From assembly GCA_047495785.1 (NCBI GenBank), contig JBLDXI010000019.1:3534001-3598000 (forward strand): DNA of 64,000 bases. The letters are read 5' to 3'. The notes under the pieces were generated by a model. It saw nothing but the letters and a program-made list of their open reading frames with translations. It was not told where the DNA came from and searched no databases. The DNA comes from Lepidodermella squamata. Its lineage: Eukaryota; Gastrotricha. The translations under genes and the position numbers were made by a program. Positions 23,301-35,288 of this stretch are shown piece by piece (position 1 is the first letter of the stretch; the number at the start of each line of letters is the position of its first letter).

Positions 23301-24400
23301 ATGTTGAAAAATCCGGGAAAAATTTTTTGCCGGCCCAGGTGCGCCAGGTATGGAGCGAACGCTTGCATCCTGGATACCGCTGCCGTAGTGTTGCTGCTCA
23401 CGTTCTGCCCACTCATCGTGCTTGAGCTCACCTTTACAGGTGGTGTACATATACTAACAGCTCAAGTTCGATATAGGTAGAAGGTAAGCAATAGCACCAT
23501 GGCAGAGGTAGAAGGGGTGAATAGCATTCGTCCTATACCTGGTACCTCTGGGCCGGCAGGGAATGATAATTGCGATGTGAAACACGGAATATGAAGACGA
23601 GTGATTGAAAACGTTTTACTTTTATCACTTATCATTTTTAATCATTTAACAGAAGTTAGGACATTGAAAAGTATGCACAAATATATTCATATTTCACTGA
23701 AGAGCGAACGAGAGAAAGCGATATTTAGATAGGAATATAAAATATATTGAGGATGAATATAGGAAGCATATATATTGGATGAAACAGCTAGAAGCCGCTC
23801 GTCTCGGATCGTAACATATATAATATTATATCATAACAACAGCAGATCGGGAATAGTTAGTTTATTTATTTATTTATTTATTACGAGCATGTGTCCCAAA
23901 GTTGAGAGCTGAGCAACAAAAGATGTCATACCGCATACAAAAGTAACAAAAAATCAGGTCCAATCAGTCCATTTCAAAGTCCGCAGGTACATGAGTATAA
24001 AAATGTTATGTTTTTTTAGTTAACAAGTGTTTATATACAAGTTGTCGGCAGATAATTAGTTTGTTAGTAATTAACGATGCTCAATTAATGTTAATTTTTG
24101 TTAGCGACTTGTTAGTTTACTGAAGAAATTAGTGTTATATAGTTGACGTTAGTTTATGGAAATTAAATTAAGGCAAATTAAGGCAGAAATTAAGACGAAA
24201 ACGAGGTAGAATTGTTGACGAGAAATAAGTAATATTAGTTATCGCTCGTGGTTGATACTTACCGGAAGAAGCAAATCGAAGGAAGCAAACAGCAGAGCAA
24301 AAAAACAGGGAAACAATATTTAAAGATTAACATTGGTAAAAAAAAGCTTGATCATACCTGATTTTCAGTCGCAGCCGCACCCTTTCGTCACTTTATACCT
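23301..24400. other. Non-coding stretch with simple repeats
   Basis: It contains a TTTATTTA run near 23860-23880 and no recognisable gene. Confidence 0.4.
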
Positions 24401-24429
24401 ACCATTCGGCCAACTTATTTCCCGCATAG

Positions 24430-25095
24430 ATCACATCTTGCGATAGTTGAGTCTGCAAATCCAGCCGAGCCGAGCCGAGATGCCAACTGAGAAGCAGGCG
24501 GACAAATTGCTAGTTATCGCTGCGCTCATCCTCACAAGTATCCTAGGACCAGCCAGGCGTGGACGAGCATTCGAGACCATGTAAATTCACCGCAAGTTTT
24601 TCACTCATCCTTTTCGAAGCACTTCGCAGAGGTAGGCGAAGTTCAAGTGCCAGCAGAGATTAAAAGCGAAAGCAGCCGGGCGTAAGAGCGCCTAAAAAAC
24701 TGAAATAATAGTTTATATACAATGACGAAAGCAGTGCCGCGAAGTTTCAACTTACGATGCATAGAGATGAGGCTGAGAAGCAACAAATTTCCACGGGCCC
24801 GCAATTAATCACCAATCAATGCTTCGATTGAAAACGAACGAGACAGCTTTCGAGTTGCGCCTTGGTGAAGTCAACAGGCATCATATCGCCGATAACGATA
24901 ACGGCACGAAGCGTATATTTTGCATTTGTCAATAGTGACGGGCAACAAAGGCCGAAGAATCGATTGGTTCGCGGCTGTTAGTGTAAAGACGCAATTTGAC
25001 CCGTAGTTGCGTCGACGTCGCCAACACGGAGACACCAGCTGATGATAGTGGTGATTTTCCAACATCTGGCGGACTTGACCGCGCGTACCTAAAAT
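24430..25095 (-). pseudogene. Decayed EnSpm/CACTA transposase copy, fragment 1
   Basis: About 25010-25090 on the minus strand matches the start of the intact transposase's fourth exon (the GTRGQ.RQM.ENHHYHQL stretch), including the upstream intron acceptor. About 24440-24770 is a diverged direct copy of 27310-27660 (shared AGAAGCAGGCGGACAAAT and CCGCGAAGTTTCAACTTACG). No long frame survives. Confidence 0.6.
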
Positions 25096-25475
25096 TATAA
25101 ATAATAAATAAAAATTAACGCCAACCATGAATTATGCAATTTAGAATTCATAAACATAAACGAAATTCAACTGGCTATGGCTAAATATTATCGGGTGATG
25201 AACGCACTTTCCTAGCGTTGATAAACAGTAGAAATACTGATATCAGCGCAAATGTTTCCATTGAATTCAACGGCTTCGCTGATGTAATTGAAAAAAATCT
25301 TCATTAATTTGTCAACATATTCTGGCCCTTGAATGTTTGTACGTAAGAGTTTTTACTCGAGATATCATTCGACTGGATTTTTAATGCATTTCGCCCTTGT
25401 TTCGGCATTGAAACCAGATGGCAATTACTATTCGACCTGTCCGATTATTGACCACTTGACGTCTCCCGAAATTTA

Positions 25476-26150
25476 GAAGATTCATCGCCCTTCGATTAAC
25501 GGAGACTACGAGGTTGTCAAATATTTGCTATTTACGGAAATGCTTTGTTAACATTAAACGGCAACGCTGATGTGACTGAGGGCTTTGTGACTCCATGCGA
25601 CTCCATGACTGTGTGATTTGCCATGGATCACTCGATTTTTAACCTTGGTCCCAATTTCCGATGGGGGCCGATTCGCGGCGCGTGCTACTCTACGCTTGTG
25701 CTGACGGCCACGCCGACCTCGCCTCTTACCTAGTCAAAAAAGGCGCCGACATCGGGGCCAAAACGCGGAACGAGTGCCGGAGCAGCGTTTACGAAAATGA
25801 CACCTTGCCAATACACCTGGCATGCAGCGACGGCTCTTTGCAGATCGTACAACTATTACGCGGCATGGATGAAAGATTTTCCCTAATAATCGATACAGTG
25901 TATCAGCAACTATTACATAACACAGTGAGAAATTCCACAGGCGAATATGGATTTACTCGGCTTCATAAGGCTGCAGATGCGGGTAGCCCCAGCATTGTCC
26001 GTTACTTGGTCGAACAGATGAACGTGGATATTGATTGCAAAGACATGGCAGATGCCACGCCTCCTACACCGGGCTGCCATATCTCACGAGTTGCAAACAG
26101 TCCGAACATTGGTCAGATTGGGGGCCAAGACTAGAAGCGCTGGTCACGGG
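25476..26150 (+). pseudogene. Ankyrin-repeat gene fragment, frameshifted
   Basis: Several ankyrin repeats can be read: one near 25476-25540 (IHRPSINGDYEVVKYLL), then in the frame from 25661 (DGHADLASYLVKKGADI, LPIHLACSDGSLQIVQLL, FTRLHKAADAGSPSIVRYLVE). After ADAT near 26060 the repeat continues only in another frame (LHRAAISHELQTVRTLVRLGA). In-frame breaks at both ends mark it as a dead fragment. It lies between two decayed EnSpm pieces and on the opposite strand to them. Confidence 0.75.
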
Positions 26151-26619
26151 TCTCGAATAGTCGACGCCTGTTTAATCCCAGGCATCCCATTAGCGCAATT
26201 GACGTTCGTTTCAACGTACATTACAGTCGTTTTACCTAATTTATCCTTTGTCCCGCTCTCTCCATCTCTCCCGCTAATATTTTGCAATTCATTACTGTAT
26301 ACCTTTTCCAATAAGGAGACGATGTGGTAAAACTGACTCTAGCTCATGACTGTCTATATTTTTAGCATCTTAATTATAATTCGCTGCCTCTAAGCAACAA
26401 TCGCGGCGAAAATAGAAATAAAACAAAGATTGACATTGCCCATGGGCCTCCCGATGACATTTATGTGGGAAATTTGAACCATAACTGAACAAAAATTTGG
26501 CCCAAAGTCGTAAAAAAATTTGCGACGAAAAAAATAAAGGTAAAGAGCTGCGACCTACCTTGAAATATCGAAGTGAGTAGTCATGCTTCCATGTACGCTG
26601 AATTCCAGTCGTCGCTCGT

Positions 26620-27660
26620 CGTCGTCGTCGCCAACTATGCGCGGAGTCATCAGCTGATGATAGTGGTGATTTTCCAACATCTGCCCGATTTGACCACGCG
26701 TACCTAAAAAGATTAATAAAAAATAATTCAGACTAACACGAATTTTAGAATTTAGCATTAAGAGACGAAATTTAACCGGCCATCACTGAACATTATCGGG
26801 TTCCCTAACGCACTTTCTTAGCGTAGATTAACGCACGAATTATTACTCAACCCTCGCATTCTTTGAATCGCATTTGCTTGTCTTCAACGGTTTATCTTGA
26901 ATATTAATTCTCAAGGGTGAATAGAAATAGCAACTACTCTAATGCTCATTCCCTGCTAATTTGAATTCAAAGAATAGAGATAAATTTTATACACGAAATA
27001 AAATTAAATTGGAAGTTATGCTGATAACTTGACGAGTAATTCCGAAAGCAATTCGTTGAAATAACTAGTTCAGACGTCTACCTTTGGCAATTTTTTAAAA
27101 AGACGGAAGACAATTTTCCTACCTTTGAATTGTACTTTTAGTCGGGCAAGGAATCCTTCGTAGCCATAAGCCGAATTATTACCAATACTCCCGAAATGCT
27201 GAGCACACGTTGGAAGGTGCACGGCTTGATGCAGGTTGAACATGAGGATTTGATCGCCACACAGTAGTTGATGCGTCTCGTTGACGTAGCCATTCAGCAG
27301 CGTCTCGCTTGCGATAGTTGATTCAATAAATCACGGTTTTGCCAGCCGATATTCAAACTGAGAAGCAGGCGGACAAATGATGCTGCGCGACCTGGGCCCA
27401 TCCTCACTGGCGGAATGCCTAGAACCAAATAGGCGTCGACGAACATTGGAGACCATGTATATTCCCCTCAAGTTCTTCACTCATCCTTTCGAAGCAGTTT
27501 CAGCAGTGGGCGAAGCTGAACTGCCAGCAGAGATTCAAAGCGAAAGCAATTGAAGACCGCCTAAAAAAGGCGTAAGAGCGCCTAAAAAAACTTCAAATAC
27601 CAATGATTGTACCGCGAAGTTTCAACTTACGATAATAGAGATCAGGCGCATCACCATGGT
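26620..27660 (-). pseudogene. Decayed EnSpm/CACTA transposase copy, fragment 2
   Basis: On the minus strand, about 27120-27320 translates to a diverged version of the intact transposase's third exon. Aligned pieces include THQLLCGDQILMFNLHQAVH and NSAYGYEGFLARLK. About 26620-26706 matches the start of exon 4, so two exons keep their order and intron. The adjacent 27310-27660 segment is duplicated at 24440-24770. Confidence 0.7.
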
Positions 27661-28079
27661 TGTTGCTGCACAGAAATATCAAAGCGAGGTTGAAGGCAAC
27701 AACCTTGCATATTTCACCACATGTACGCACGTAACATCAGGCACCATCAAGTAACATCAGGTAACATCAGGTATCCGGTAACGTCGCGCCGTAGTATGTT
27801 GGTTTGGGAACTGCGCAACACCGTTCCATACGATTTTCTTTCCATCACAACAGTAATAAATCAAGAATGAACTTTGGAACAATAGTTCAAACCTATTCAC
27901 AGATGGAAAAATGTTAAAAATGTAACGTTTCCAACAGATAAACCTCTAACGACTTGTGGAATTAAAAAATTGGAGTTGTGGAAGCAAAGTTTTGGGGCCA
28001 GGGGACCGTTTAGGATTCTAGGTGATACTGATGGTTATGGCAAGTTATATTTAAGTAGCTCGATCAAAGAATCTATGTA

Positions 28080-28625
28080 CTATTTCACCGCCCTAAAATA
28101 GTATAAATTAAAAAATAATGTAGAACACCCATGCTCGCCAGGGCGAAGTTAGGGCAAGATGTCGTTCGCCTGATTATTATAGATTGCACTTCGTTCAAAT
28201 CATCGGTCTTGTTACAGGCAGGAAATCACGTGGCTCTGGATGGCGTCTCATTTCCTTGTCGATGCTTTGCGATGCAACTTTCGCTGATGTTCAAGTCGTG
28301 TGTTGGGCTGCGTTCAGTGTTAGTGGTTTTCGTAGTTTCAACAGAATGGTTTCCGGTGAACGAACTTCACGTGGTACCGTAGCATCTTCAGCGATGTGTT
28401 TGCAAACATGTCGATGTGTTGAATGTCGTACGTACGAAAATGGAACCTTCGACCGGATTGAAATTTAAATCTCCGAGGTGCAGGGACATGGCGATATGGT
28501 GGGCGATGTCACAAATGTGATGCCTTTGACACCAGTTCATCTCGACTCTACGTATACTTTGATCAACCGAATAAAAATGTTAACTGCACAATTAATAGTA
28601 TATTTATTTCAGGGCGGTGAAATAG
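28080..28625. mobile_element. Short TIR element (546 bp)
   Basis: CTATTTCACCGCCCT starts at 28080 and its reverse complement ends at 28625. The match extends inward a few bases (AAAATA versus GAAATA). No transposase is present. No target duplication is obvious. The CCGCCCT core also resembles the candidate ends at 16980 and 23016. Confidence 0.5.
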
Positions 28626-29340
28626 ACCCATAGCGAAAGATGCTGGAGATGTAAAAGAGCATCTAGTCAAGAAAGTCAAGCCCAAGTCCAAATGCAAAAA
28701 AAAAAATTAACCCATTTAACTGGGACGAAAAAAAAAATAGGCGGGACAGGTGACATGGGCACCCAAAAAAATAAACAAAAGTGATTTATGGGACACGTGG
28801 GACGCATAGGAAAGGCACATAAGTAGCAATGGCACATCGATGCAACTGCGAAAACAGGACTTGAATAATTGAAAAAAATAGACGAAATACTGGGACTAGT
28901 TGAAAAATAGTGAATTTGGTAGATGGCAAAAGCAGGTTGAATAGACATAGCAAAAATATGAGTGCGAGACATAGCAGGTAGATCGACATGTTGACAAAAT
29001 AAATGTGACTAAAGTACAGAAGTGGAGGGCTCACTCACAACTGCATGGCAACTGCAGGTAACGAGCAGGCATAGGAGAGCATTTCGACAAAAATGAATAA
29101 ATGAATAAATTAATTAACTGATGAGACGGACGTGTGAAAAATATCGTGCAGGTGCATAACGACATAGGTCGAAATACGTGGTATTTCATATACACAGAAA
29201 TGAATGATGACTGATTGAGCGAAACAAGAACATGAATATGAATAAAGCGAGAATAAATCAATCAATAAATGCATATGTAAGTGTGCATGGACAGATACGT
29301 GCTACGTGCATACGTGCACAATTGCTGCTAATCACTTACA
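28626..29340. other. Region downstream of the acidic coiled-coil gene
   Basis: It is A-rich on the + strand with short low-complexity frames. No gene is called. It may contain the 3' end of the EnSpm cluster, but I could not define a terminus. Confidence 0.4.
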
Positions 29341-32300
29341 TTACTCGTTACCATGACGATGCCTGTTCTTCTGCTGCTGCTGAGTCTTATGACTGCTGCT
29401 GATACTGCTCTCGCCTTGGCGCTTGTTGCCACTATCATGAGCAGGCTTGGATTTGGTGGCCTGCTTTGCGCTGCTGCTGGCCTTCTTCTCGCTCTGGCTG
29501 GCTTTCTGGTTAGCAATCTTGCTCCTTTTCTTGCTTCCTTTCCGGTTCGCCTTCTTGCTGCTGCTTTTGCCGCTGCGACGAGCTTCTTTGTTCTTGCTCT
29601 TCTTCTCCTGCTTGACTTTGTTAGCTTCTTCATTCTCTGATTCGTCGCTGGCCAGGTATCTCTTAGTGGCGGGTTTTTTGCCGCTCTTCTTCCCGCTCTC
29701 GCTTTCGCTGCTTGACGTTGCGCTGCTAATGACGTTGACGGGGCGAGTTTCGTCGCTTCGTTGAATTTGCGATAACGTCGAATTAGCGTGCGATGGCGGC
29801 GCCTCGACGTCGTGCGGGATTTGTCCTTGCTCGAGTCTCCCTTGTTGTTGTCTCTCCTTCTCGAGTAACTCCTGCTGCAGTTGATCTTGTTTGCGACGCA
29901 TATCTTCCTGCGCAGCAGCTATGCGTAGAGTTCGTTTTAGTTCGGTCTCTTTCAACATTTCGGCGCGCAAGCGTTCGTTCTCAACACGCAATTGCTCGAC
30001 ATACTGCAAACGGTCTTGGAGTTGTTTCGACTCATCGGCGAGTTTTTGAGCCTCTTCGCGCCGTTTTTCTTCGTCTTCAGACTTTTCGGTGACATTTTCT
30101 TCATCGCGTGGATTGGCGCCGGCTTGGTGCTCACCGGTTTCTCCATGCGGGATAGCGCGATGCTCGGCAGCCTCATCGCCACTGATGTTCTCACCTCCAC
30201 CTTCGGCTTCGTTCGGCCTTTTACCAGTTTTGGCATCATGATGTCGATGTCGATGTTGATGCTGATCTTCATCTTCATCTTCATCTACAGTATCTTCTTC
30301 ATCATCGTCATCACCTTCGATATCATCATTTTCATCGTCGCTCTGATCATCGATCGATGAAGTGGTCATGGCTTCCTCAGGATCGTCGAATTCTTCGTCA
30401 TCACGGTCGTCGCCACTTCCGATCGTCGTGACGTCATCTTCATCATTGTCATCATCGCTGCCGTCGACCTTGTCACCTAAGAAATTGCATTATTAGCTAT
30501 GAAGACACAATGCGGCATAATCACTTACGACAGCCTGATCCTTGACTTGAACGCGATCGCGATGGAACACGCGCTAAAACGATTGTTAATGATATTAATA
30601 ATATGGCTTATAGAAAACAGAAGCCAAGGACAACTAACATTTCTCTGCAGAGGACGATTCGAGGAGCTGGCGGGTGATCGGACCCAGTTGGCTCGGCGGC
30701 ATCTCCGCAGCCTCCTCCAGATAAGCATCTATAGATTCTTTATCGCGTTTGCCCGCCTTTTGATCCGTTCCCAATTGGCGGAAGCATTCATTAATTAATT
30801 TGACTGCGACATTGTCTTCGCGCGTCCCTTCTTTGGTTCCGCGAAGGATACGGAAAGCCTCTAAAAGAACACTCGTAATATTAGGAAAATAACCAGCTGA
30901 AGGAGTTTAACAAAAAGGAAAGCGATATTCCGTTGACAGTTATATTGGAAAGTGACGTTTTGGTACTAGCTCATACCATCATCAGACTCTAGAACAAAAA
31001 GAAAAGGAATTACAGTGATGGTACGAGCTAGTACCGAAACGCCTCTTTCAAATAAAACTGTCAACGGAATATCGCTTTCCTTTTTGTTAAAGATTGACCC
31101 AGTTCGGGTCTTTATCGGAACATTGAAGGAGTTTCAGTTACCATGAATTCCGCGGCGCGTCGTTTCGTCCGTAGGGATACGCGGGGTCGACGATTTTCGA
31201 TGGAGTTGCAGGACGTGATCTAGGAAATAGCCAGCCTGCATAAAAATACAAGGTAAAGACGGGAATTATTCTGTTACACAACAAGCTTACAGGGAAAATA
31301 CCGCTGTCGTTGGCCACAGCGGCTACGAGAGCTCCCGGTTGCGGGTTCCTATTAGGAAAAGTATTGATTTTTTCCCTCAACACTTTCAGGACATCAACGT
31401 TGCGATGATCGACGAGCGATTTAACAACCTGTTTAAAAGCTAATATTTGCAAAAGCTATGACATAGTGTAACCGGTGTGAAGTCAACCGTGACGAACTGC
31501 CGCTCAGTTCGCCGAGGTTCTACGCATCACCGGCAACATAGCGCGGTTCCACTCGACTTACATCTCTACGGTTCACCGACGTGTTAGCGCGATTCCTGTA
31601 GCCGACACAGTAGCTGATGTTGCGCATGACCGATCTTCATCATCCGGAACCAACACGGCCTCGAAAAACAACCCATTCTGATAGTATATAAACCCTGTTA
31701 ATAATGTTGTCAGACACTTGATACACACAAGTCAGGTAGTTGTTTATAGTATAATAAAACCTGTCAGTTGTTGGAGTCCGCCGTCTCTTGCCTAGACCAT
31801 TCGAACCCCTGTTACATTTGGTGTCAGAAGTGGGATCTAGCCAAGAACGGCGGACCCCATGATCAAGCAGGAACCTGGCGACCCGGAGGAGTGTAGGACT
31901 GCAGATAAAACCTTAGCGAAAGCTGGACGACCAATGGCCAGGACGTTCGACACCCGGAAGATGTAGCCACAACGAACGTCAAGGTGCCGACGACATAGAC
32001 AATCTGCAAGGCAACGAGAATCGGCGGATCCTGGCAAGTATCGACATATTGATCGGACTGGATCAGACGGAATGATCGGGTGGATCGGACTGGGCGAAAC
32101 TGGCAAGACAGCCTGGCAAGGATAGGATCGACGACCGGTTAGTCTAGGCCTGATCGTTTGCGGACAACGTTGCTAAGGAAACGGATGGAATGGTGCAGGG
32201 CCTACAATGTAAAACTGTGTACTGTAGCGTTGACTGCCCACACTTAGTGATTAGTACGCGTAGTGCGTAGTATTGCGAGTTATGGAAATACTGGCTAACC

Positions 32301-35237
32301 CTAGCACTGGTAATACCGGGTGCATGCAGCTGCTTTGGAGGAAAGACATGATGGTTTCAGACCGATAACCGACTTCAGCCCTAACCCCAGCCCTAAGACG
32401 GTACGGACAAGTGGATGAGTTTCCTTACACGGACGTAACTTCTGGTTGTCACCGATAATATTGAACGGAGACGAGGGCGTGTTTGTCCAGCAGCAGTTGT
32501 CGTATATATGGTTGTGGAACGAAGTTTGTTATGGAGTATGCCCTTCTTGAAAGGAAGAAGGAAGAGACTGTCGCAATATAGTGAAGCTAACGACCGGACG
32601 GTACCGTAGACACGCGCCGCATTTACGTCGGGAATCAAAAGTTCGGCCGAACCTTCTTCACCTGGAGCCTGACGTACAGAATGCGAGCGAATGACTGACA
32701 ATTGAGAGCGATGTGATACTATGATTGTACAATCCTGGAGACGCATAGTCTGGAGATGTCCCAGGTGACGACCTGGAAGGGAGCGGTAGTTCGCAAGGAT
32801 TTTTGACTGGGTGATATGGTAAGAAAACCCCCGAAAGGCGGCTCGCTCCGAGTTGGCTGCTGGATGATGGATGGCGCCACTTGTGATGTTGTTTGAACAC
32901 CCCTCGAAGTCGCCAATTGCAGTCTTCTTGGACTGGTTTAACCGCGTTGATCATGACGCCGCTGAACCTTGCTGGGCGATTGTAGCCGTGAAAGATGCTG
33001 CGACGAAGCGTGAATGGCATCGGAGTATCTCTAAAGTCGCAACGTCGATTGAGGAAGTGACGAACCCTGTAACCAGAAGCCGAGGTGATGATGATAATGG
33101 AAAGGGCGGGTGGCGAGTTAAGAGCCGTCGACTTAGTAAACCTTCTCTATGACACATATTTCTGGAGAGAACTACACGATCGAGTCTGACGCCATGTGTT
33201 CGAGGAATAGCCCTGGTGTGTCGAACTGGCCGAGTAGCGAGTGCACTTTCTCGTCATTGGTGATAGTTGCTCTTCTGATTCAGTCTTGTGTTGTGCGTTA
33301 TAAACCTTCTAAGCTTGTGTCTGCACCTATCTTTTATTAACTTGGAAAAAAGAGGGATGGGAATATCATGTCGGGACGGAGTGGAGTAGCCATTAACAAC
33401 CACCGTAGCAAATTAACAAGTCGATTAATAACAATTGTGCCAAGCCGTAGTATAGTTTATGTGCGCCGACACGGATTATGGACTATTACTAACATTATGA
33501 CCTTTGTTGCTGGTAGTATAGTTGCATAGTAATAGTGTTGTATATAGTAGTGTTGTTTAGAGCTATACTGTTACGATTCCTGTAAATCAAACAGATACGC
33601 CTGCTCTAATATGTGATGAATTGAAGCAACTCACGACCAAGATGCAACTCAAATCTTCCGTCGGGTACTACGCCGCATGTGAACCACAGCTGCACAACGT
33701 TTCCGGCCACGCCGTAGATTCGACGATGACGACTCATCGGCAACCACCGTTACAGTGGCAGTTGCAGCATCTTTTACTACGGGGCGGACATTGACTTCAA
33801 CCTCGGCGTCGACCAGTGTAGCAGCCTCGACGGTTTCCGCGGCCATTGCGCGGGCACCTACGTCAGGAACTGTTTCGGACACCGACTGCGGCATGCGGGT
33901 AGTTTGAGGATTCATTGATCCCGGTGGATCACTCCTCAACCACCGTAAATACGACGCGGTAATCGCAAGATCGCGGGCATGTCCGCTATGACGGAACAGA
34001 AATGACTCATAGGTGCGAAGAGCTGCTGCCACTAGCTCCTCGACGCCAGCACCGGTCGTTAGGTCGTAAGTTCGGCCAGAGATGTCACTGGATGCTGGGC
34101 TGATGGCACCCGAGCGTTGATCTTCGACGTTGGACATACTGGGCGTAGTTGTATTGCTTGAAGTTATGGAACTGCCTCCGACATGGTCATTTTATATGGT
34201 AGTCAGCGAACGATACGCGGTCACGATTCAATGACTCTGTGGATAACTGTTTTCATGGACACCCGTAGTCATAGGTTAAACGGGGAGGAATTGTAACCGG
34301 TGTGAAGTCAACCGTGACGAACTGCCGCTCAGTTCGCCGAGGTTCTACGCATCACCGGCAACATAGCGCGGTTCCACTCGACTTACATCTCTACGGTTCA
34401 CCGACGTGTTAGCGCGATTCCTGTAGCCGACACAGTAGCTGATGTTGCGCATGACCGATCTTCATCATCCGGAACCAACACGGCCTCGAAAAACAACCCA
34501 TTCTGATAGTATATAAACCCTGTTAATAATGTTGTCAGACACTTGATACACACAAGTCAGGTAGTTGTTTATAGTATAATAAAACCTGTCAGTTGTTGGA
34601 GTCCGCCGTCTCTTGCCTAGACCATTCGAACCCCTGTTACAATAGCATTGAAGAAAACTCACATAAGACTTGTTAATGCCCGGGTAGGGGTCGACAGGCT
34701 GAGCGGGTGCGGCCTTCTTCATCTCCTTCAACGTTTTCGATATTTTTCGTAGGCGCATTTCACTGGAATGTTGCAAGCAATAAAGCTTGCAGATTTGCTT
34801 CTGAAATTCAAATACCATGTTAAAAGCCATATCACAGCATTGCTACCGCATTGTGAGTGACACATCTCACGTGAAAGATAATTTTGAGCACACCTGAGAT
34901 TTTCCTTTCCTTTCCTTTCGTTACCTTTCCTTATTCCGAACCTTTGCAAAGAATGGTAAAAACATAGTTATCTCAGTTTTTGATTTGAAAAAAATTTAGA
35001 AATACCTCGACCATTTCATTTTAAAAATCGAGTTCCCGAATAATGACACAATAATTTCATCAGAGTTCTTCATCATACTGTATCACGAGACCAGTTAAAA
35101 CGCGTTCTTTCCCTAGGAACTGCAAACAATCATCTATTCAAAACAAAGTTATAACTTGCCTCTGGCGATAGCCGCATGAAATCCCGCTTCTCCTCTTCCG
35201 TGATCTCCGTTGACGATGGCTTCTCTTTTTTAGGCAT
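29341..35237 (-). CDS. Acidic/coiled-coil nuclear-type protein, third gene of the EnSpm cluster
   Basis: Seven minus-strand exons keep frame: 35237-35160, 34800-34663, 31428-31291, 31235-31142, 30860-30639, 30573-30529 and 30476-29341. The product is about 616 residues. It starts MPKKEKPSS. The middle (exons 3-5) is predicted helical and weakly recalls a BEN-type DNA-binding domain, but I cannot confirm that. It is followed by Asp/Glu runs, a Glu/Gln/Arg coiled coil and a Lys/Ser-rich tail ending RHGNE. The first intron uses a GC donor (GAG/GCAAGT). The second intron holds a 3.2-kb LTR element and the fourth a MITE, yet the coding frame is intact. It starts only 52 bases after the transposase stop, and a degenerate copy of its exon 3 lies at 37335-37466. 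It therefore probably belongs to the transposon rather than the host. Confidence 0.7.
30906..31091. mobile_element. 186-bp MITE with ~70-bp inverted repeats
   Basis: TTTAACAAAAAGGAAAGCGA at the left and its reverse complement at the right end open an inverted repeat. It runs through GATATTCCGTTGACAG and GGTACTAGCTC with few mismatches around a loop of about 40 bases. It sits in intron 4 of the coiled-coil gene. The terminal TTTAA may include a TA-type target duplication. Confidence 0.75.
31467..31816 (+). repeat. 5' LTR
   Basis: 350 bp, TG...CA ends, with a TATATAAA promoter-like box at 31685-31692 and AATAAA further downstream (about 31752), the order expected of U3-R. Confidence 0.9.
34292..34641 (+). 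repeat. 3' LTR
   Basis: 350 bp, reading identical to the 5' LTR, immediately preceded by the polypurine tract and followed by the ATAG duplication. Confidence 0.9.
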
Positions 35238-35288
35238 CTAAATAAATTATATGAAGAAATTTAGTAATCCTAGTGTAATCTTCAAATT

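Larger units (their letters stand above)
31467..34641 (+). mobile_element. Non-autonomous LTR retrotransposon, 3,175 bp, flanked by ATAG target duplications
   Basis: Two 350-bp direct repeats (31467-31816 and 34292-34641) begin TGTAAC and end GTTACA, and I found no difference between them by eye. ATAG flanks both sides (31463-31466 and 34642-34645). A primer-binding site starts three bases inside (TGGTGTCAGAAGTGGGA, 31819-31835) and is complementary to a tRNA 3' end, probably tRNA-Leu. A polypurine tract (CGGGGAGGAA, 34281-34290) precedes the 3' LTR. The internal 2.5 kb has no gag-pol; the longest frame is an antisense 162-codon one (33649-34137). It must be mobilised in trans. The identical LTRs mean a recent insertion. 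Confidence 0.9.

Noticed and set aside
29353-30360. Several + strand open frames with hydrophobic Leu/Phe-rich translations
   Set aside because: They are antisense shadows of the Lys/Glu/Ser-rich coding exon of the minus-strand coiled-coil gene.
32393-33157. Short frames on both strands inside the LTR element
   Set aside because: None resembles gag, protease, reverse transcriptase or integrase; random frames in a non-autonomous element.
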